Notes under the pieces: generated by a model
Database searches by the model: none
Seen by the model: the letters and a program-made list of their open reading frames with translations, nothing else
What the model was told of the DNA's origin: nothing
Assembly: GCF_029024925.1 (NCBI RefSeq)
Contig: NZ_CP118962.1
Location: 1,768,001 to 1,832,000, forward strand
Origin: Enterococcus faecalis
GTDB taxonomy: Bacteria > Bacillota > Bacilli > Lactobacillales > Enterococcaceae
Direction of reading: 5' to 3'
DNA length: 64,000 nt
Program-made: the position numbers and the translations under genes
In this document: piece by piece, positions 14,068-23,671 of the stretch
How positions within the stretch are numbered: the first letter of the stretch is position 1
Layout of the letters: every line of letters starts with the position of its first letter

Positions 14068-15216
14068 ATGGCGAAACTAAATTGGTCCAAAAAATACAAA
14101 TATGTTTTTTCGTACTCAAACAAAAAAGGAACTTTTTGGGGATATCGCTATCCTTATTACAACTCTCTAAAACACCGAAAAGAAGCTAGCAAACGTGGAT
14201 TTGAAAGTGAAAGAGCGGCGAATAAAGCATTGCTAAAAATCCAATATGATTTAGAAACACAAAATACTTCCTTCATCGAAAATAAACAACTCACCATAGA
14301 TGAATGGATCAAAGTCTGGATACCTTACGCCCAAGACAATTGGAGTGTTTCAACAAAACAAAATATTGAATCTGCTATCAAATTTCACATATCACCATTA
14401 ATTGGAAATCAGAAACTATCTTCTTTAAATAAGATTACCTATAAGCGAGAATTTATTGACAAATTAAGACAAGAAAACAAATATACAGAATCCACGATTC
14501 AAACGTGGCATAAAATTGTAATGAGGATGATTAACGCTGCGGTACACAATCAAATCATCCCTAGCAACACGCTAACAGGCTTTAAATTTGATTTAAGTAA
14601 TAATGTTCGTTCATTCTCTAAAAAGGAATTACAGCGATTTATAGCGGTTTTAGAAAACGAAGATATTCAAACGCAAGTTATATTTTTGACTCTGCTAAAA
14701 TCTGGAATGAGAAAAGGTGAATTGATGGGGCTGCGTTGGAGTGATATTGATTTAAACGAAAAATATTTCGATATCAATTCTACACGTGGCGATTATGGTG
14801 AAAATAAGCCGAAAACAAAAACTAGTATTCGTAAAGTTTATTTTGACAACTCATTACTCACTTTAATAAAAAAATACAAAAATCATGAGAAAGAACGGCT
14901 TTTTAGAGAAGGGATAATTTTAAGCGATAAGGACTATTTTATTTTAAGTTCTCGAAATTTACCTATCAAACAATCAAGAATTACGTATATGTTTCGCCTG
15001 TTATGTGAAAAAGCAGAAGTTCAAAACATAACCGTACACGGCCTAAGACATACCCATGCAACGTTTTTAATTGAAGCAGGAGCAAACATTAAGTACGTTT
15101 CAACTCGGTTAGGACACAAGAATATTAATATAACTTTGGATGTTTATAGCGATGTGCTAAAAGAAGAAGAAAAAGAAACAGCTGATATGATGGATAAACT
15201 TATTGAGAACTTGTGA
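14068..15216 (+). CDS. Phage tyrosine integrase
   Basis: A 382-residue site-specific recombinase with an N-terminal AP2-like arm-binding domain (residues 1-60), a SAM-like core-binding domain (65-165), and a catalytic domain with R in SGMRKGELMGLRW, HGLRHTHATFL, and the LGHKNINITLDVY region carrying the nucleophile Tyr. GGAGGTGAAACT before ATG 14068 fixes the start. It ends 28 bases from comGD, as expected for an integrase gene beside the attachment site. Confidence 0.95.
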   Translation: MAKLNWSKKYKYVFSYSNKKGTFWGYRYPYYNSLKHRKEASKRGFESERAANKALLKIQYDLETQNTSFIENKQLTIDEWIKVWIPYAQDNWSVSTKQNIESAIKFHISPLIGNQKLSSLNKITYKREFIDKLRQENKYTESTIQTWHKIVMRMINAAVHNQIIPSNTLTGFKFDLSNNVRSFSKKELQRFIAVLENEDIQTQVIFLTLLKSGMRKGELMGLRWSDIDLNEKYFDINSTRGDYGENKPKTKTSIRKVYFDNSLLTLIKKYKNHEKERLFREGIILSDKDYFILSSRNLPIKQSRITYMFRLLCEKAEVQNITVHGLRHTHATFLIEAGANIKYVSTRLGHKNINITLDVYSDVLKEEEKETADMMDKLIENL

Positions 15217-15300
15217 TTTGTGGTAAATCTGTGGCAAAAACACTCAAAACCATTGATATATAAACGCTCTACCACTCCCCATCTGAAATTGTAAAATAAG
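15217..15300. other. Probable prophage/chromosome junction (att)
   Basis: The integrase gene ends at 15216 and comGD ends at 15244, so the attachment core must lie in or beside this short interval, probably within the 3' end of comGD. The exact core cannot be defined without the other junction, which is outside the window. Confidence 0.5.
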
Positions 15301-15687
15301 TTGCTGTTTCTTTTCAGTCCAAGTAAAAATATATTTCACTAAACGGCCATTGTTCCCTGACGAATGAAGAAAACTGAGTTTACTTGGGCCACTCACTGTC
15401 ATTTTTTCAGGTACAGCTAGCGAAGTCCTTCGAGCTGGTTGGTTCAATTTATCAGGAAATGAAAAGCTTTGTTGTTCTTCAAAAAACCAAACTTCTTGTG
15501 TTTCCTCTAAAACAATTGCTTGCTGTTGCGCAAAACGAAGTTGTTTTTCTACCGTAGCAAGAAACTGTTCAATTTTTAATGTTTCTTGCCAGCGGTGAAT
15601 AGCGAGTGTTGGGAGCATAGTCATAAAGCAAACAATCGTTAAACTAGCAAGTGTTTCCATTAATGTGAATCCTGCTGACTTGTTCAT
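15244..15687 (-). CDS. comGD: ComGD type IV pseudopilin
   Basis: A 147-residue pseudopilin with the prepilin processing motif and hydrophobic helix (SAGFTLMETLASLTIVCFMTM), following comGC. It belongs to the transformation pseudopilus that brings DNA to the membrane. In other Firmicutes comGE, comGF and comGG follow immediately and overlap; here the prophage begins instead, so the operon is interrupted and the C-terminus may include phage-derived codons. Confidence 0.85.
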   Translation of the reverse strand: MNKSAGFTLMETLASLTIVCFMTMLPTLAIHRWQETLKIEQFLATVEKQLRFAQQQAIVLEETQEVWFFEEQQSFSFPDKLNQPARRTSLAVPEKMTVSGPSKLSFLHSSGNNGRLVKYIFTWTEKKQQLILQFQMGSGRAFIYQWF

Positions 15688-15959
15688 TGCTTTTCTGCTG
15701 TATATTTATCTAACTGCTCTTTAGTAATGTAGCCTTCGTTGACTAATTCATTTAAGGAAGGCGTCTTATTTTTTTCTAGTGTGTAGAGCTCGATTTGTGA
15801 TTCTACAATTTTTACGATTGCTTCATTGCCTTTTTTGTCAACTGTTTCTTTATGTTTCGCTAAGTTAGGGACAAAAAGTAAAATCAATACGGAAATAATC
15901 AATAAGACAATCAACATTTCTAATAATGTAAACCCCGCGTATTTTTGTTTCTTTTTCAT
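15684..15959 (-). CDS. comGC: ComGC major pseudopilin
   Basis: A 91-residue protein with the ComGC signature KYAGFTLLEMLIVLLIISVLILLFVPNL, cleaved by the prepilin peptidase ComC before the Phe. It forms the competence pseudopilus. ATG at 15959 with AAGGAG upstream is chosen over longer frames; it overlaps the comGB stop (TAATG). The gene overlaps comGD by 4 bases. Confidence 0.93.
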   Translation of the reverse strand: MKKKQKYAGFTLLEMLIVLLIISVLILLFVPNLAKHKETVDKKGNEAIVKIVESQIELYTLEKNKTPSLNELVNEGYITKEQLDKYTAEKQ

Positions 15960-17005
15960 TATAAAACTCCTTCCATATTGCCATAAATAGGCAGCAACAT
16001 TGCCCCATAAACACCGATAATTAAACAAGCAATTATGATAAAAATAAGTGGTTGAACGAGAGTAATGACTCGTTCAATTTTTTTGAAAAAACCTTGGAAA
16101 CAGACATTACTATAAACCATCAACTCCTTGCCTAATTTTCCTTTTACTTCTCCTTGTTGAATCATTAAACCCAATGCTTTTGTAAAAAAAGGATAAGCAG
16201 CTAATTGTCTATGTAAGGTTTCACCAACTAGCAGTCCTTCACTAATTGCTCCAGCTAATTCTTTCATTAAGGGGTAATTGGTTGTATGGCGCATCAAATC
16301 GATGACCTCTTTCATTTCTAATCCTTGTGCAAGCAACTTCCCCCATTCTAGTGCAAAAAAAGCACTGACGTATTCCCGATAAAGGCCACGGATAATTGGC
16401 AGTTTCAGATATACGAAGGCCCGCTGAATAGCAGACTGATGCTTCAAATAACGGTTTAAAATGAAGAAACTAAATGAGAGGACAAAAACTAAGGTAACCA
16501 GAATGTATGGACTGTAAACAATCAGAAGAATCCCAATATTTTTAGAATAACTATTGGCATCATTTTCCATTAATTGGGGCAATAAAAATTGCCGAATACC
16601 AACAATGACGAGAATCAAAAAAGCAATCAGGAGCAGCGGATAACTAATTATTTTATAGAACTGTTGCCGATATTTTTCCGTTTGAAAAAAATGTTCGGAA
16701 ATCGCTTGTAGTGTCCCTACCAAATCCCCGTGTGCAGTAGCAAACGACAATTGTGCCGAGACCATTGTTGAAAATCCTAATTCTTCGACTAAAGCTTGTA
16801 AGGCAATGCCTGAGGAAAAGCCTTCAACTAAAAAAGTTATACTGCGCTGAGGTAAGGTGTTTGATTTTTTCATGAAGGAAAAACTTTCTTGTATATTAAA
16901 ACCATTTGCAAGCAAATCCGCTAATAGTTTCAGAAAAAGCTGCTGTTGTTTTTTCGTTAATTTATTCGATGGCTTGAAAATACGTTTTTTCTGTAATAAA
17001 CCCAT
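15959..17005 (-). CDS. comGB: ComGB pseudopilus assembly membrane protein
   Basis: A 348-residue GspF-type polytopic protein with two repeated cytoplasmic domains (residues 20-130 and 220-330) and three hydrophobic segments (ISYPLLLIAFLILVIVGI, ILLIVYSPYILVTLVFVLSFSFF, LVQPLIFIIIACLIIGVYGAML). It anchors the ComGA ATPase for pseudopilus assembly. The start overlaps comGA by 44 bases, typical of this operon. Confidence 0.93.
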   Translation of the reverse strand: MGLLQKKRIFKPSNKLTKKQQQLFLKLLADLLANGFNIQESFSFMKKSNTLPQRSITFLVEGFSSGIALQALVEELGFSTMVSAQLSFATAHGDLVGTLQAISEHFFQTEKYRQQFYKIISYPLLLIAFLILVIVGIRQFLLPQLMENDANSYSKNIGILLIVYSPYILVTLVFVLSFSFFILNRYLKHQSAIQRAFVYLKLPIIRGLYREYVSAFFALEWGKLLAQGLEMKEVIDLMRHTTNYPLMKELAGAISEGLLVGETLHRQLAAYPFFTKALGLMIQQGEVKGKLGKELMVYSNVCFQGFFKKIERVITLVQPLIFIIIACLIIGVYGAMLLPIYGNMEGVL

Positions 17006-17930
17006 ACGCCCACGCCTTTCTTAGATTCTTTTGCCAACTACTCTTTATAACGGCTTCCTTAAAGAAGAAATAATCATAAAGAATTCCCGCTACTTGTTCC
17101 TTATTAATCGTGGTTGTCAAAATCTGTTGATAAATGATACCTTGCAAGCATTCAGCCAATTCATGCTCTGGGCCACCTAATTCTATCAAACGCCGTTGCA
17201 CCCCCAATAAGTTACGGGCGTGAATTGTCGCAAAAATAGTATGACCCGTTAAGGCGGCTCGAATAACTGCTTGAGCCGTCTCGCCATCACGAATTTCACC
17301 AATAATCAAAATATCAGGATGATGGCGTAAGCAAACTTTGATTAAGGCTTCATAAGTTAACTGAATTTTTTCATTTGTTTGCAACTGTAAAAACCGCTTT
17401 TCCTCAATTTCAACAGGATCCTCAATCGCTATCACTTGTTGTTCGCCACTTCTTTGTTTAGCCACACGATACATGGTTGTTGTTTTCCCAGAACCAACTG
17501 GCCCACTGAATAAATAAAGTCCTCGTTTCTGACAAGATGCTTCAATTTCATTCAGCTGGTGGGGAAAGAAAAAATGTTCAGCTTGTTCACCAAATCGGTG
17601 CAAAAAACGAATTACCAAGCTCTCTCGATTCTGAAAATCTCCCACAGATGATAAACGCAAGCGTTGCTTCGTCTCGCCAATTAGATAAGTTGTCGCGCCT
17701 AATTGTGCTTTTCGTCTTTCTCCGACATCCATGCCGCCTATAAATTTAAAGTGGAAAATTAACTTTTCGCCTATTTCTGCGGAAACTTGTGTGTAAAGTG
17801 TCCGTTGCATCCCTGTCCGAAAAGAGATGGCTATTTCGGTATCATTGGGTAAAAAATAAACGTCTTGCGCCCCATGAAGGACGCCCCATTCAATTAATTG
17901 ATGAGCCAATTTTTTTACATTTTCAGTCAT
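16962..17930 (-). CDS. comGA: ComGA assembly ATPase
   Basis: A 322-residue GspE/PilT-family ATPase with Walker A (GPVGSGKTTTMYR, about residue 143), an Asp box (IEDPVEI), Walker B (DILIIGEIRDGETA) and a His box (GHTIFATIHA). It powers competence pseudopilus assembly at the membrane. AGGAGG precedes the ATG. No clear ComX-type box is visible upstream. First gene of the comG operon. Confidence 0.95.
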   Translation of the reverse strand: MTENVKKLAHQLIEWGVLHGAQDVYFLPNDTEIAISFRTGMQRTLYTQVSAEIGEKLIFHFKFIGGMDVGERRKAQLGATTYLIGETKQRLRLSSVGDFQNRESLVIRFLHRFGEQAEHFFFPHQLNEIEASCQKRGLYLFSGPVGSGKTTTMYRVAKQRSGEQQVIAIEDPVEIEEKRFLQLQTNEKIQLTYEALIKVCLRHHPDILIIGEIRDGETAQAVIRAALTGHTIFATIHARNLLGVQRRLIELGGPEHELAECLQGIIYQQILTTTINKEQVAGILYDYFFFKEAVIKSSWQKNLRKAWAYGFITEKTYFQAIE

Positions 17931-17980
17931 TCATTTCCTCCTCTCACTAATAAACTACGCATTTATTTTATGATTTCAGC

Positions 17981-18019
17981 AAAAAAAGAACCTTCACCAT
18001 TAAGATGAAGGTTCTTTTT
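17981..18019. terminator. Terminator downstream of the amino-acid permease
   Basis: A 12-bp stem (17985-17996 with 18006-18017) has A- and T-runs on both sides, so it works in either direction. It separates the permease gene from comGA. Confidence 0.8.
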
Positions 18020-18169
18020 TTGAAGTTTGCGCTGTCCATCTATCTTCCCCAAAATAGTGGAACTCCTAGACACTTAGTATTATACTAAAAAAATCTTGCG
18101 TTTAGTTTTCAAAAATTTCTCTGAATCACAAAATTTTTGAGAAAAACTATGATAATCCGATTGGATCGT

Positions 18170-19498
18170 TTACGTTTTTGGCTTCGTTTTTTGTTTATTA
18201 ACTAAATAAACTGGAATTCCTAGAAGCGTAATCCCTATACCAATCAATGCTAGAATAGGCTGTGTAATACTCGTTGTAACCAAGATGAAGATACCACCTA
18301 GACTTGCGATAATTGGAATAATTGGATAGCCAGGAACTTTATACGGTCGTTTTAATTCAGGTTCTCGTTTTCTTAAAATAAAAACAGCTAAGAAAATTAA
18401 TAGATTAAACAGCCACATAACAAAAACTAACATATCCGTCAATAAATCGAAGGTTCCGAAAAACATCATGATAATGGCTACAGCTAACTGGAAAATTCCA
18501 GCAACGTAAGGAACAACAAAGCGTTTAGACAACTTTTGAAACTGACGACTAAAAGGCATCAGATTATCTAAGGCTAAGGCATAAGGAATCCGAATCCCTG
18601 TCATTGTGTAGCCGTTTAACGCACCATATACAGAGATTAAAATCCCAATAGTTACGATTTTGCCGCCAATTGGTCCAAAAATAGCCACAGAAGCATCCGA
18701 AGCTGCATTCAAATTCCCAGCGATTTGCTCAATTGGTAATGTTTTTAGAAACACAAAATTAATTAAGGCATAAATTAAAGTAATCAATAACAAACCAAAA
18801 ATAATGGCTTTAGGCAAGTCTCTTTCTGGTCGCTTCATTTCACCAGCCACGTTACCCACACCCAGCCATCCATCATAAGCAAACATGGTGGCGACTAAGG
18901 CGCCACTAAAAGCAACTAAAAAGCCAGTATTCGCTGTTGTTTCAACAGGAAAAAGTGAAACAGCTACCTGTCCGGGAGTAAATAATCCTACTAAAGAAAT
19001 CAAGGCAATTGGAATCAGTTTTACCACCAATGTCGTTGATTGGACCAAAGAAGCAATTTTTGTTCCTAATAAATTAATTATTGTGATACTGGTTCCCGCA
19101 AGAATGGCAATTGGAATCAATAAATTTGCCGATAAATGAAACAAATTGATTAGTTGTGTACTAAAAATAATGGATAACGCCGAAATGTTGGCAGGATAAT
19201 AAATGATACTTTGTGCCCACCCTAAAAGAAAACCAGCTAATTTACCATATGTATATTCAATATACTTCACTGCGCCACCTGTTTCAGGGATTGCTGTAGC
19301 AAGTTCGGCACTGGTTAATCCTGCACAAATGGTTAAGGCACCACCTAACACCCAAGCAAAGATAGCTAAACTAGCTGACTGTGCGTGTCCAACGACACTC
19401 GCAGCTTTAAAGAAAACACCAGCGCCAATCACCGTACCCATTACCGTGGATAACGCACCAAACGTTGTTATCTCTCTTTTTAATTGCTTTTTCTCCAT
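18170..19498 (-). CDS. APC-family amino-acid permease (SteT/LAT-like)
   Basis: A 442-residue, 12-segment transporter. The first membrane segment has the APC substrate motif (GTVIGAGVFFKAASV), followed by IPETGGAVKYIEYTYG, characteristic of the LAT/SteT subgroup of amino-acid exchangers. ATG at 19498 with GAGGGAG upstream is chosen. It stands alone, with its own terminator, so substrate cannot be read from context; serine/threonine exchange is the closest known function. Confidence 0.85.
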   Translation of the reverse strand: MEKKQLKREITTFGALSTVMGTVIGAGVFFKAASVVGHAQSASLAIFAWVLGGALTICAGLTSAELATAIPETGGAVKYIEYTYGKLAGFLLGWAQSIIYYPANISALSIIFSTQLINLFHLSANLLIPIAILAGTSITIINLLGTKIASLVQSTTLVVKLIPIALISLVGLFTPGQVAVSLFPVETTANTGFLVAFSGALVATMFAYDGWLGVGNVAGEMKRPERDLPKAIIFGLLLITLIYALINFVFLKTLPIEQIAGNLNAASDASVAIFGPIGGKIVTIGILISVYGALNGYTMTGIRIPYALALDNLMPFSRQFQKLSKRFVVPYVAGIFQLAVAIIMMFFGTFDLLTDMLVFVMWLFNLLIFLAVFILRKREPELKRPYKVPGYPIIPIIASLGGIFILVTTSITQPILALIGIGITLLGIPVYLVNKQKTKPKT

Positions 19499-19740
19499 AG
19501 ACTCCCTCATTTCATTTAAACTAAACAAGCGTAACAAAATTTCACTTTCTTGAAAAGATAACGAAAATAATAGCTGTTTTCATGAAAAATTCTGTGACGA
19601 TCTCTTTTCAGTATAGCTATTTCTTTTAGAATTTCAAGTTTGAAAACCACAAAAAGAAAATTTGTCATAAAAGTTTTAGAGCATTCATCTTTTGTTTATA
19701 AACAAGAATTGAAAAACCGACGATTTTTTATTAAATAAAC

Positions 19741-19780
19741 GAAAAATCGAATCAAAAAGAAACCTTTCTGATCCGATTTT
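19741..19780 (-). terminator. Terminator of rlmN
   Basis: An imperfect hairpin AAAATCG-ATCA / TGAT-CGATTTT lies just 3' of rlmN in the minus direction. Confidence 0.55.
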
Positions 19781-19787
19781 AACTATG

Positions 19788-20861
19788 TTATTGGTTTTTG
19801 ACTTTTTCTTTTTTCATTTGTTTACTGCGTAATTGTCCGCAAGCCGCATCAATATCTGTTCCGTGTTCTTTACGAATAACACAATTGATGCCATTCTTTT
19901 TGAGTACATCATAAAATTTTAAAACCGCTTCTTTAGAGCTTCGGCTATATTGATCGTGTTCACTCACCGGGTTATACGGAATCAGATTAACATAAGAAAG
20001 TTTTTTCTTATTCCGTAGTAAATCTGCTAATTGTTGAGCATGTTCTGGTCGGTCGTTCACTTGACTCAACATAATATATTCAAATGTAACACGTCGGTTG
20101 GTTTTTTCAATGTATTCATCAATTGCTGCCATTAATTTTTCAATTGGAAAACTACGATTAATCCGCATAATTGATGTACGAACTTCGTTGTTAGGAGCAT
20201 GTAATGAGATTGCTAAGTTTACTTGTAGTCCACTGTCTGCAAATTCACGAATTTTTGGCACTAAACCACTTGTTGAAACTGTAATATGGCGGGCACCAAT
20301 GGCCAAACCTTTATCATCATTAATCGTTCGTAAAAAGTTCATGACATTGGCATAATTATCAAATGGTTCACCAATTCCCATCACAACGACATGGCTAACA
20401 CGTTCATCCAACCCACGTTCATCGAAATAATGTTGCACCCACATAATTTGGGCAACAATCTCGCCAGCAGTTAAATCTCTTTGTTTTTTTAATAGCCCAC
20501 TAGCACAAAATGTACACCCAATATTGCAGCCAACTTGAGTGGTCACACAAACAGATAATCCATATTCTTGACGCATCAAGACTGTTTCAATCATATTTTT
20601 ATCTGGTAATTCAAATAAATATTTCACGGTACCATCTTGCGCTTCTTGCACAATGACTTGTTTTAATGGATTTAATGAAAAATTTTCTTCTAATAAAGTC
20701 ATCAACGATTTAGAAATGTTCGACATTTCACTAAATGAAGCAACACGTTTTGTATACAACCATTCCCACACTTGTGTTGCGCGAAATTTCTTCTCGCCAT
20801 GGGCTAAAAACCAGTCCACAAGCTGTTCTCTCGTCAGTCCATAAATGGATTCTTTCTGCAT
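19788..20861 (-). CDS. rlmN: RlmN, 23S rRNA A2503 methyltransferase
   Basis: A 357-residue radical SAM enzyme. [11 protein letters not shown] carries the three cysteines for the 4Fe-4S cluster; GIGEPFDN and HITVSTSG are conserved SAM-binding segments; the C-terminal AACGQL supplies the methyl-carrying Cys. It methylates C2 of A2503 in 23S rRNA and A37 in some tRNAs. Single gene between the permease and rapB. Confidence 0.96.
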   Translation of the reverse strand: MQKESIYGLTREQLVDWFLAHGEKKFRATQVWEWLYTKRVASFSEMSNISKSLMTLLEENFSLNPLKQVIVQEAQDGTVKYLFELPDKNMIETVLMRQEYGLSVCVTTQVGCNIGCTFCASGLLKKQRDLTAGEIVAQIMWVQHYFDERGLDERVSHVVVMGIGEPFDNYANVMNFLRTINDDKGLAIGARHITVSTSGLVPKIREFADSGLQVNLAISLHAPNNEVRTSIMRINRSFPIEKLMAAIDEYIEKTNRRVTFEYIMLSQVNDRPEHAQQLADLLRNKKKLSYVNLIPYNPVSEHDQYSRSSKEAVLKFYDVLKKNGINCVIRKEHGTDIDAACGQLRSKQMKKEKVKNQ

Positions 20862-20985
20862 TTCTTTTCCTCATTTCTGCTATTACATTCGCTTCATAAC
20901 TATAACGTATTCTCACTTTGAATGCAATATCACGAAGAACATCAAAAAAAATCGTTAAGCGTGCATGCTTAACGATTTTTTATAA

Positions 20986-22815
20986 TTAATCTTTCACTAA
21001 GTGATAAACTTTTTTGAAGTAGAACGTTCTAGCAATTAAATAGTAAACGACCTGAATCAATAAGAAAACGCCTAAAACTTGCCAGCCAGCTAATTGCATT
21101 GGCTGATCTAACACGGCATACATTGCTTTCAAAGCAACAGCTCCATGAATAAATGAAACAACAATTGGGGTAAAGAATAAAATACCTACTTGTTGGTAAA
21201 TCATTTTCTTCAATTCTTTTTTCGTCAAGCCAAGTTTGTAAATCATCTTGAATTTTTCAACGTCCGTATTCATATCACTATATAAACGGAAGTATAAGAA
21301 ACTACCCGCCGAAACAAAGAACACGATACCGATAAATAGTCCGACAAAAAGAACTGGCGTATAATATTGCGTAATGGCTGCCGACATTGCAGCTGTTCCT
21401 ACTAACATGGGATACTTGTCACCAATAATATTTTCTGCTTTTATCAATTCTTCACGATTGGTTCCTGCTTTGGGCTGCCAAATTGTTTCTGTTTCCGCTT
21501 TGATTCCATCTGTTGAGGTACTATCTGGGATAACAACCACACCGCCAAAAGTCGGTAATACATTGGTTTCTTCTGTTTTATCAATGTTTAAAACTTGATC
21601 ATTTGCCAATTGAACAGATTTGACATCTACTGATGCAGCAGAAGGAGCATCTTTTTGTGATAAATTAACTACTTTCTCACCTGTTAAAGTTGGTTCATCT
21701 ATAAATTTTGCGAGTTTATTATATTCAGATGTTTTGATTAATTGGATACCGGCACTTGTTTTGTACATTGTGTAATCAATCTGATCAAACTGAATATTTT
21801 TTTCTTGGAATGTTTTTGTCGCAAATTGTTTCATTTCTTGATTTTCTGGGTTGGTCGAATCAGACAATGTCAGTTCGTACGGTACAGAACTTATTCCTTT
21901 AAAAATCATCTCATTCACGCCGTATAACGTTCCAATGGCAGCAAAAGCAACCGTTGATATCACCGAAACCAAGAAGAACGAACGTGCATTATCTTTCATG
22001 CGGAATGCTAAATCTGATAAAACGACCATATTGGTTTTTTTCCAAAAGATTTTTGGTTTCCGTTTTAAACGTTCAATGACAGAAACACTCAATTGGTCAA
22101 ATAAGAATTTTGTCCCTAAAATAACTAAGAAAATTACTGGGAACATCACCATTAAAACTAACTGTCCCTTAGCAACTAAAGCAATTCCGTAACCGACAAC
22201 TAAAAGCAACACGGCTAAGAAAGATTTAACTTTAGAGCTTTTGATTTCACCTTTACCCATTTCTCCTGCTTTTAATAGCTCTTGAAGTGTCGCTTTTGGC
22301 AAGCGGAATTGAATAAAGAAAGAAATTACTAAGAACAAGACCGCAAATGAAATGACAGTAATGATAAACGGCATCACTGGCAAATAAAAACCTAAACCTA
22401 GATGCATCAATAAATTGCTAATCCATAAAATAAACTGTGAAAATCCAACACCTAAAATGCTACCAAAAATTGTAGCAAAGAAACCAATCACTAAGTTTTC
22501 AATAAAAATCATTTTCTTTAACTGTTTTGGACTCATCCCTTGAATCATCAAGGTTCCAAACTCTTTTTTCCGAGATTGGATAAAGACATCCATCGAGTAT
22601 AAAACGAATAAGAAAGAGAAACCATAGATTATAATAGCCGCAGCCGTCATTCCCATTTGTGCTTTAGGATTTAAACCATTAGCTAAGGCTGGGTGAAAGA
22701 CAAAACCAGTGAACGTAAAAAAGATCATCACAGAAAACATTGTACTTAGGAAATAAGCCAAGTATAAATGCTTATTTCGAATCGTGTTTCTTATAACAAA
22801 CTGATTAAAATTCAT
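20986..22815 (-). CDS. rapB: RapB-like bacitracin ABC transporter permease (BceB type)
   Basis: A 609-residue FtsX-type permease with ten predicted membrane segments and the large extracellular domain (about residues 310-480) between segments 7 and 8 that defines BceB/VraG proteins. With its ATPase it gives resistance to bacitracin and related peptides. From position and type it corresponds to E. faecalis EF2049 (RapB), whose expression is set by the distant SapRS/SapAB sensor; that link is from literature memory. No histidine kinase is adjacent. The start overlaps rapA by 11 bases. Confidence 0.82.
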   Translation of the reverse strand: MNFNQFVIRNTIRNKHLYLAYFLSTMFSVMIFFTFTGFVFHPALANGLNPKAQMGMTAAAIIIYGFSFLFVLYSMDVFIQSRKKEFGTLMIQGMSPKQLKKMIFIENLVIGFFATIFGSILGVGFSQFILWISNLLMHLGLGFYLPVMPFIITVISFAVLFLVISFFIQFRLPKATLQELLKAGEMGKGEIKSSKVKSFLAVLLLVVGYGIALVAKGQLVLMVMFPVIFLVILGTKFLFDQLSVSVIERLKRKPKIFWKKTNMVVLSDLAFRMKDNARSFFLVSVISTVAFAAIGTLYGVNEMIFKGISSVPYELTLSDSTNPENQEMKQFATKTFQEKNIQFDQIDYTMYKTSAGIQLIKTSEYNKLAKFIDEPTLTGEKVVNLSQKDAPSAASVDVKSVQLANDQVLNIDKTEETNVLPTFGGVVVIPDSTSTDGIKAETETIWQPKAGTNREELIKAENIIGDKYPMLVGTAAMSAAITQYYTPVLFVGLFIGIVFFVSAGSFLYFRLYSDMNTDVEKFKMIYKLGLTKKELKKMIYQQVGILFFTPIVVSFIHGAVALKAMYAVLDQPMQLAGWQVLGVFLLIQVVYYLIARTFYFKKVYHLVKD

Positions 22816-23554
22816 TATCGACACCTTCAATCTCAGCCAGTTTCACCATGATTAAATCGTAGAACTCTTTTTGATTGCCATTTTGGACAATTTCATCAAT
22901 TAATTCACCATCTTTAATAAAGACGATGCGCTTGCAATAACTTGCGGCTAGCGGATCATGGGTTACCATTAAAATAGTCGCCGCTTCTTCTTCGTTTAAT
23001 TGTTGTAACAAGCCCATCACATCCTTAGATGATTTCGTATCTAAGTTTCCTGTTGGTTCATCAGCCAATAATAATTGTGGATGATGAATCATTGCCCGAG
23101 CAACGGCGACCCGTTGTGCTTGTCCACCAGAAATTTCTGCAATTCGTTTTTTCAACAAATGATTGATACCTAAACGCTCACTTAATTCTGCTAATTGTCG
23201 TTTCATTACAGAGACTTTTTCTCCATCAAGCGTCAATGGCAAAATAATATTTTCTTCAACAGTTAATGTTGGCATTAAATTAAAGCTTTGAAAAACAAAT
23301 CCTAATTCTGTACGACGGAATTTAGCAATTTGTTCTTGATTCAAATTGTTTGGATTTTTTCCATTTAAAAGTATTTCACCGTCTGTTGGACTATCGATTG
23401 TTGCCAATAAATTTAAAAGTGTACTTTTCCCACTTCCAGAAGGTCCCATAATACCAATAAATTCACCATCTTGGACAGTTAAATTAATCCCTTTTAAAGC
23501 TTCATATTTAATTTCGTTTCCGTAAACTTTTTTCAAATTTTGTACTTCTAACAT
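22805..23554 (-). CDS. rapA: RapA-like bacitracin ABC transporter ATPase (BceA type)
   Basis: A 249-residue ATPase with Walker A GPSGSGKST, Q-loop FVFQSFNLMPTLT, signature ISGGQAQRVAVAR and Walker B LLLADEPTGNLD. The pairing with a large-loop permease identifies a BceAB-type peptide-antibiotic exporter rather than LolD. ATG at 23554 with GGAGTGG upstream is used; an earlier ATG has no ribosome site. Corresponds by context to EF2050. Confidence 0.85.
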   Translation of the reverse strand: MLEVQNLKKVYGNEIKYEALKGINLTVQDGEFIGIMGPSGSGKSTLLNLLATIDSPTDGEILLNGKNPNNLNQEQIAKFRRTELGFVFQSFNLMPTLTVEENIILPLTLDGEKVSVMKRQLAELSERLGINHLLKKRIAEISGGQAQRVAVARAMIHHPQLLLADEPTGNLDTKSSKDVMGLLQQLNEEEAATILMVTHDPLAASYCKRIVFIKDGELIDEIVQNGNQKEFYDLIMVKLAEIEGVDNEF

Positions 23555-23623
23555 ATTTTCCACTCCTATTCTTCTCACTCATTTAGTGTATCGAAAACGA
23601 AAAAAAACAACAATAGAAAAGAA

Positions 23624-23669
23624 TAACAATGAACTTACATTAATGTAAGTGCACTGTTATTCTTTTAAA
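23624..23669. terminator. Terminator of the GntR-family gene
   Basis: A long hairpin of about 20 bp with two mismatches is centred on the palindrome ACTTACATTAATGTAAGT and begins just beyond the stop of the GntR gene. It has T/A-rich flanks and also lies upstream of rapA, so it may insulate that promoter. Confidence 0.65.
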
Positions 23670-23671
23670 AG

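Noticed and set aside
17931-17980. Possible ComX/sigma-H type competence box upstream of comGA
   Set aside because: I looked for a TACGAATA-like box on the minus strand and saw no convincing match.
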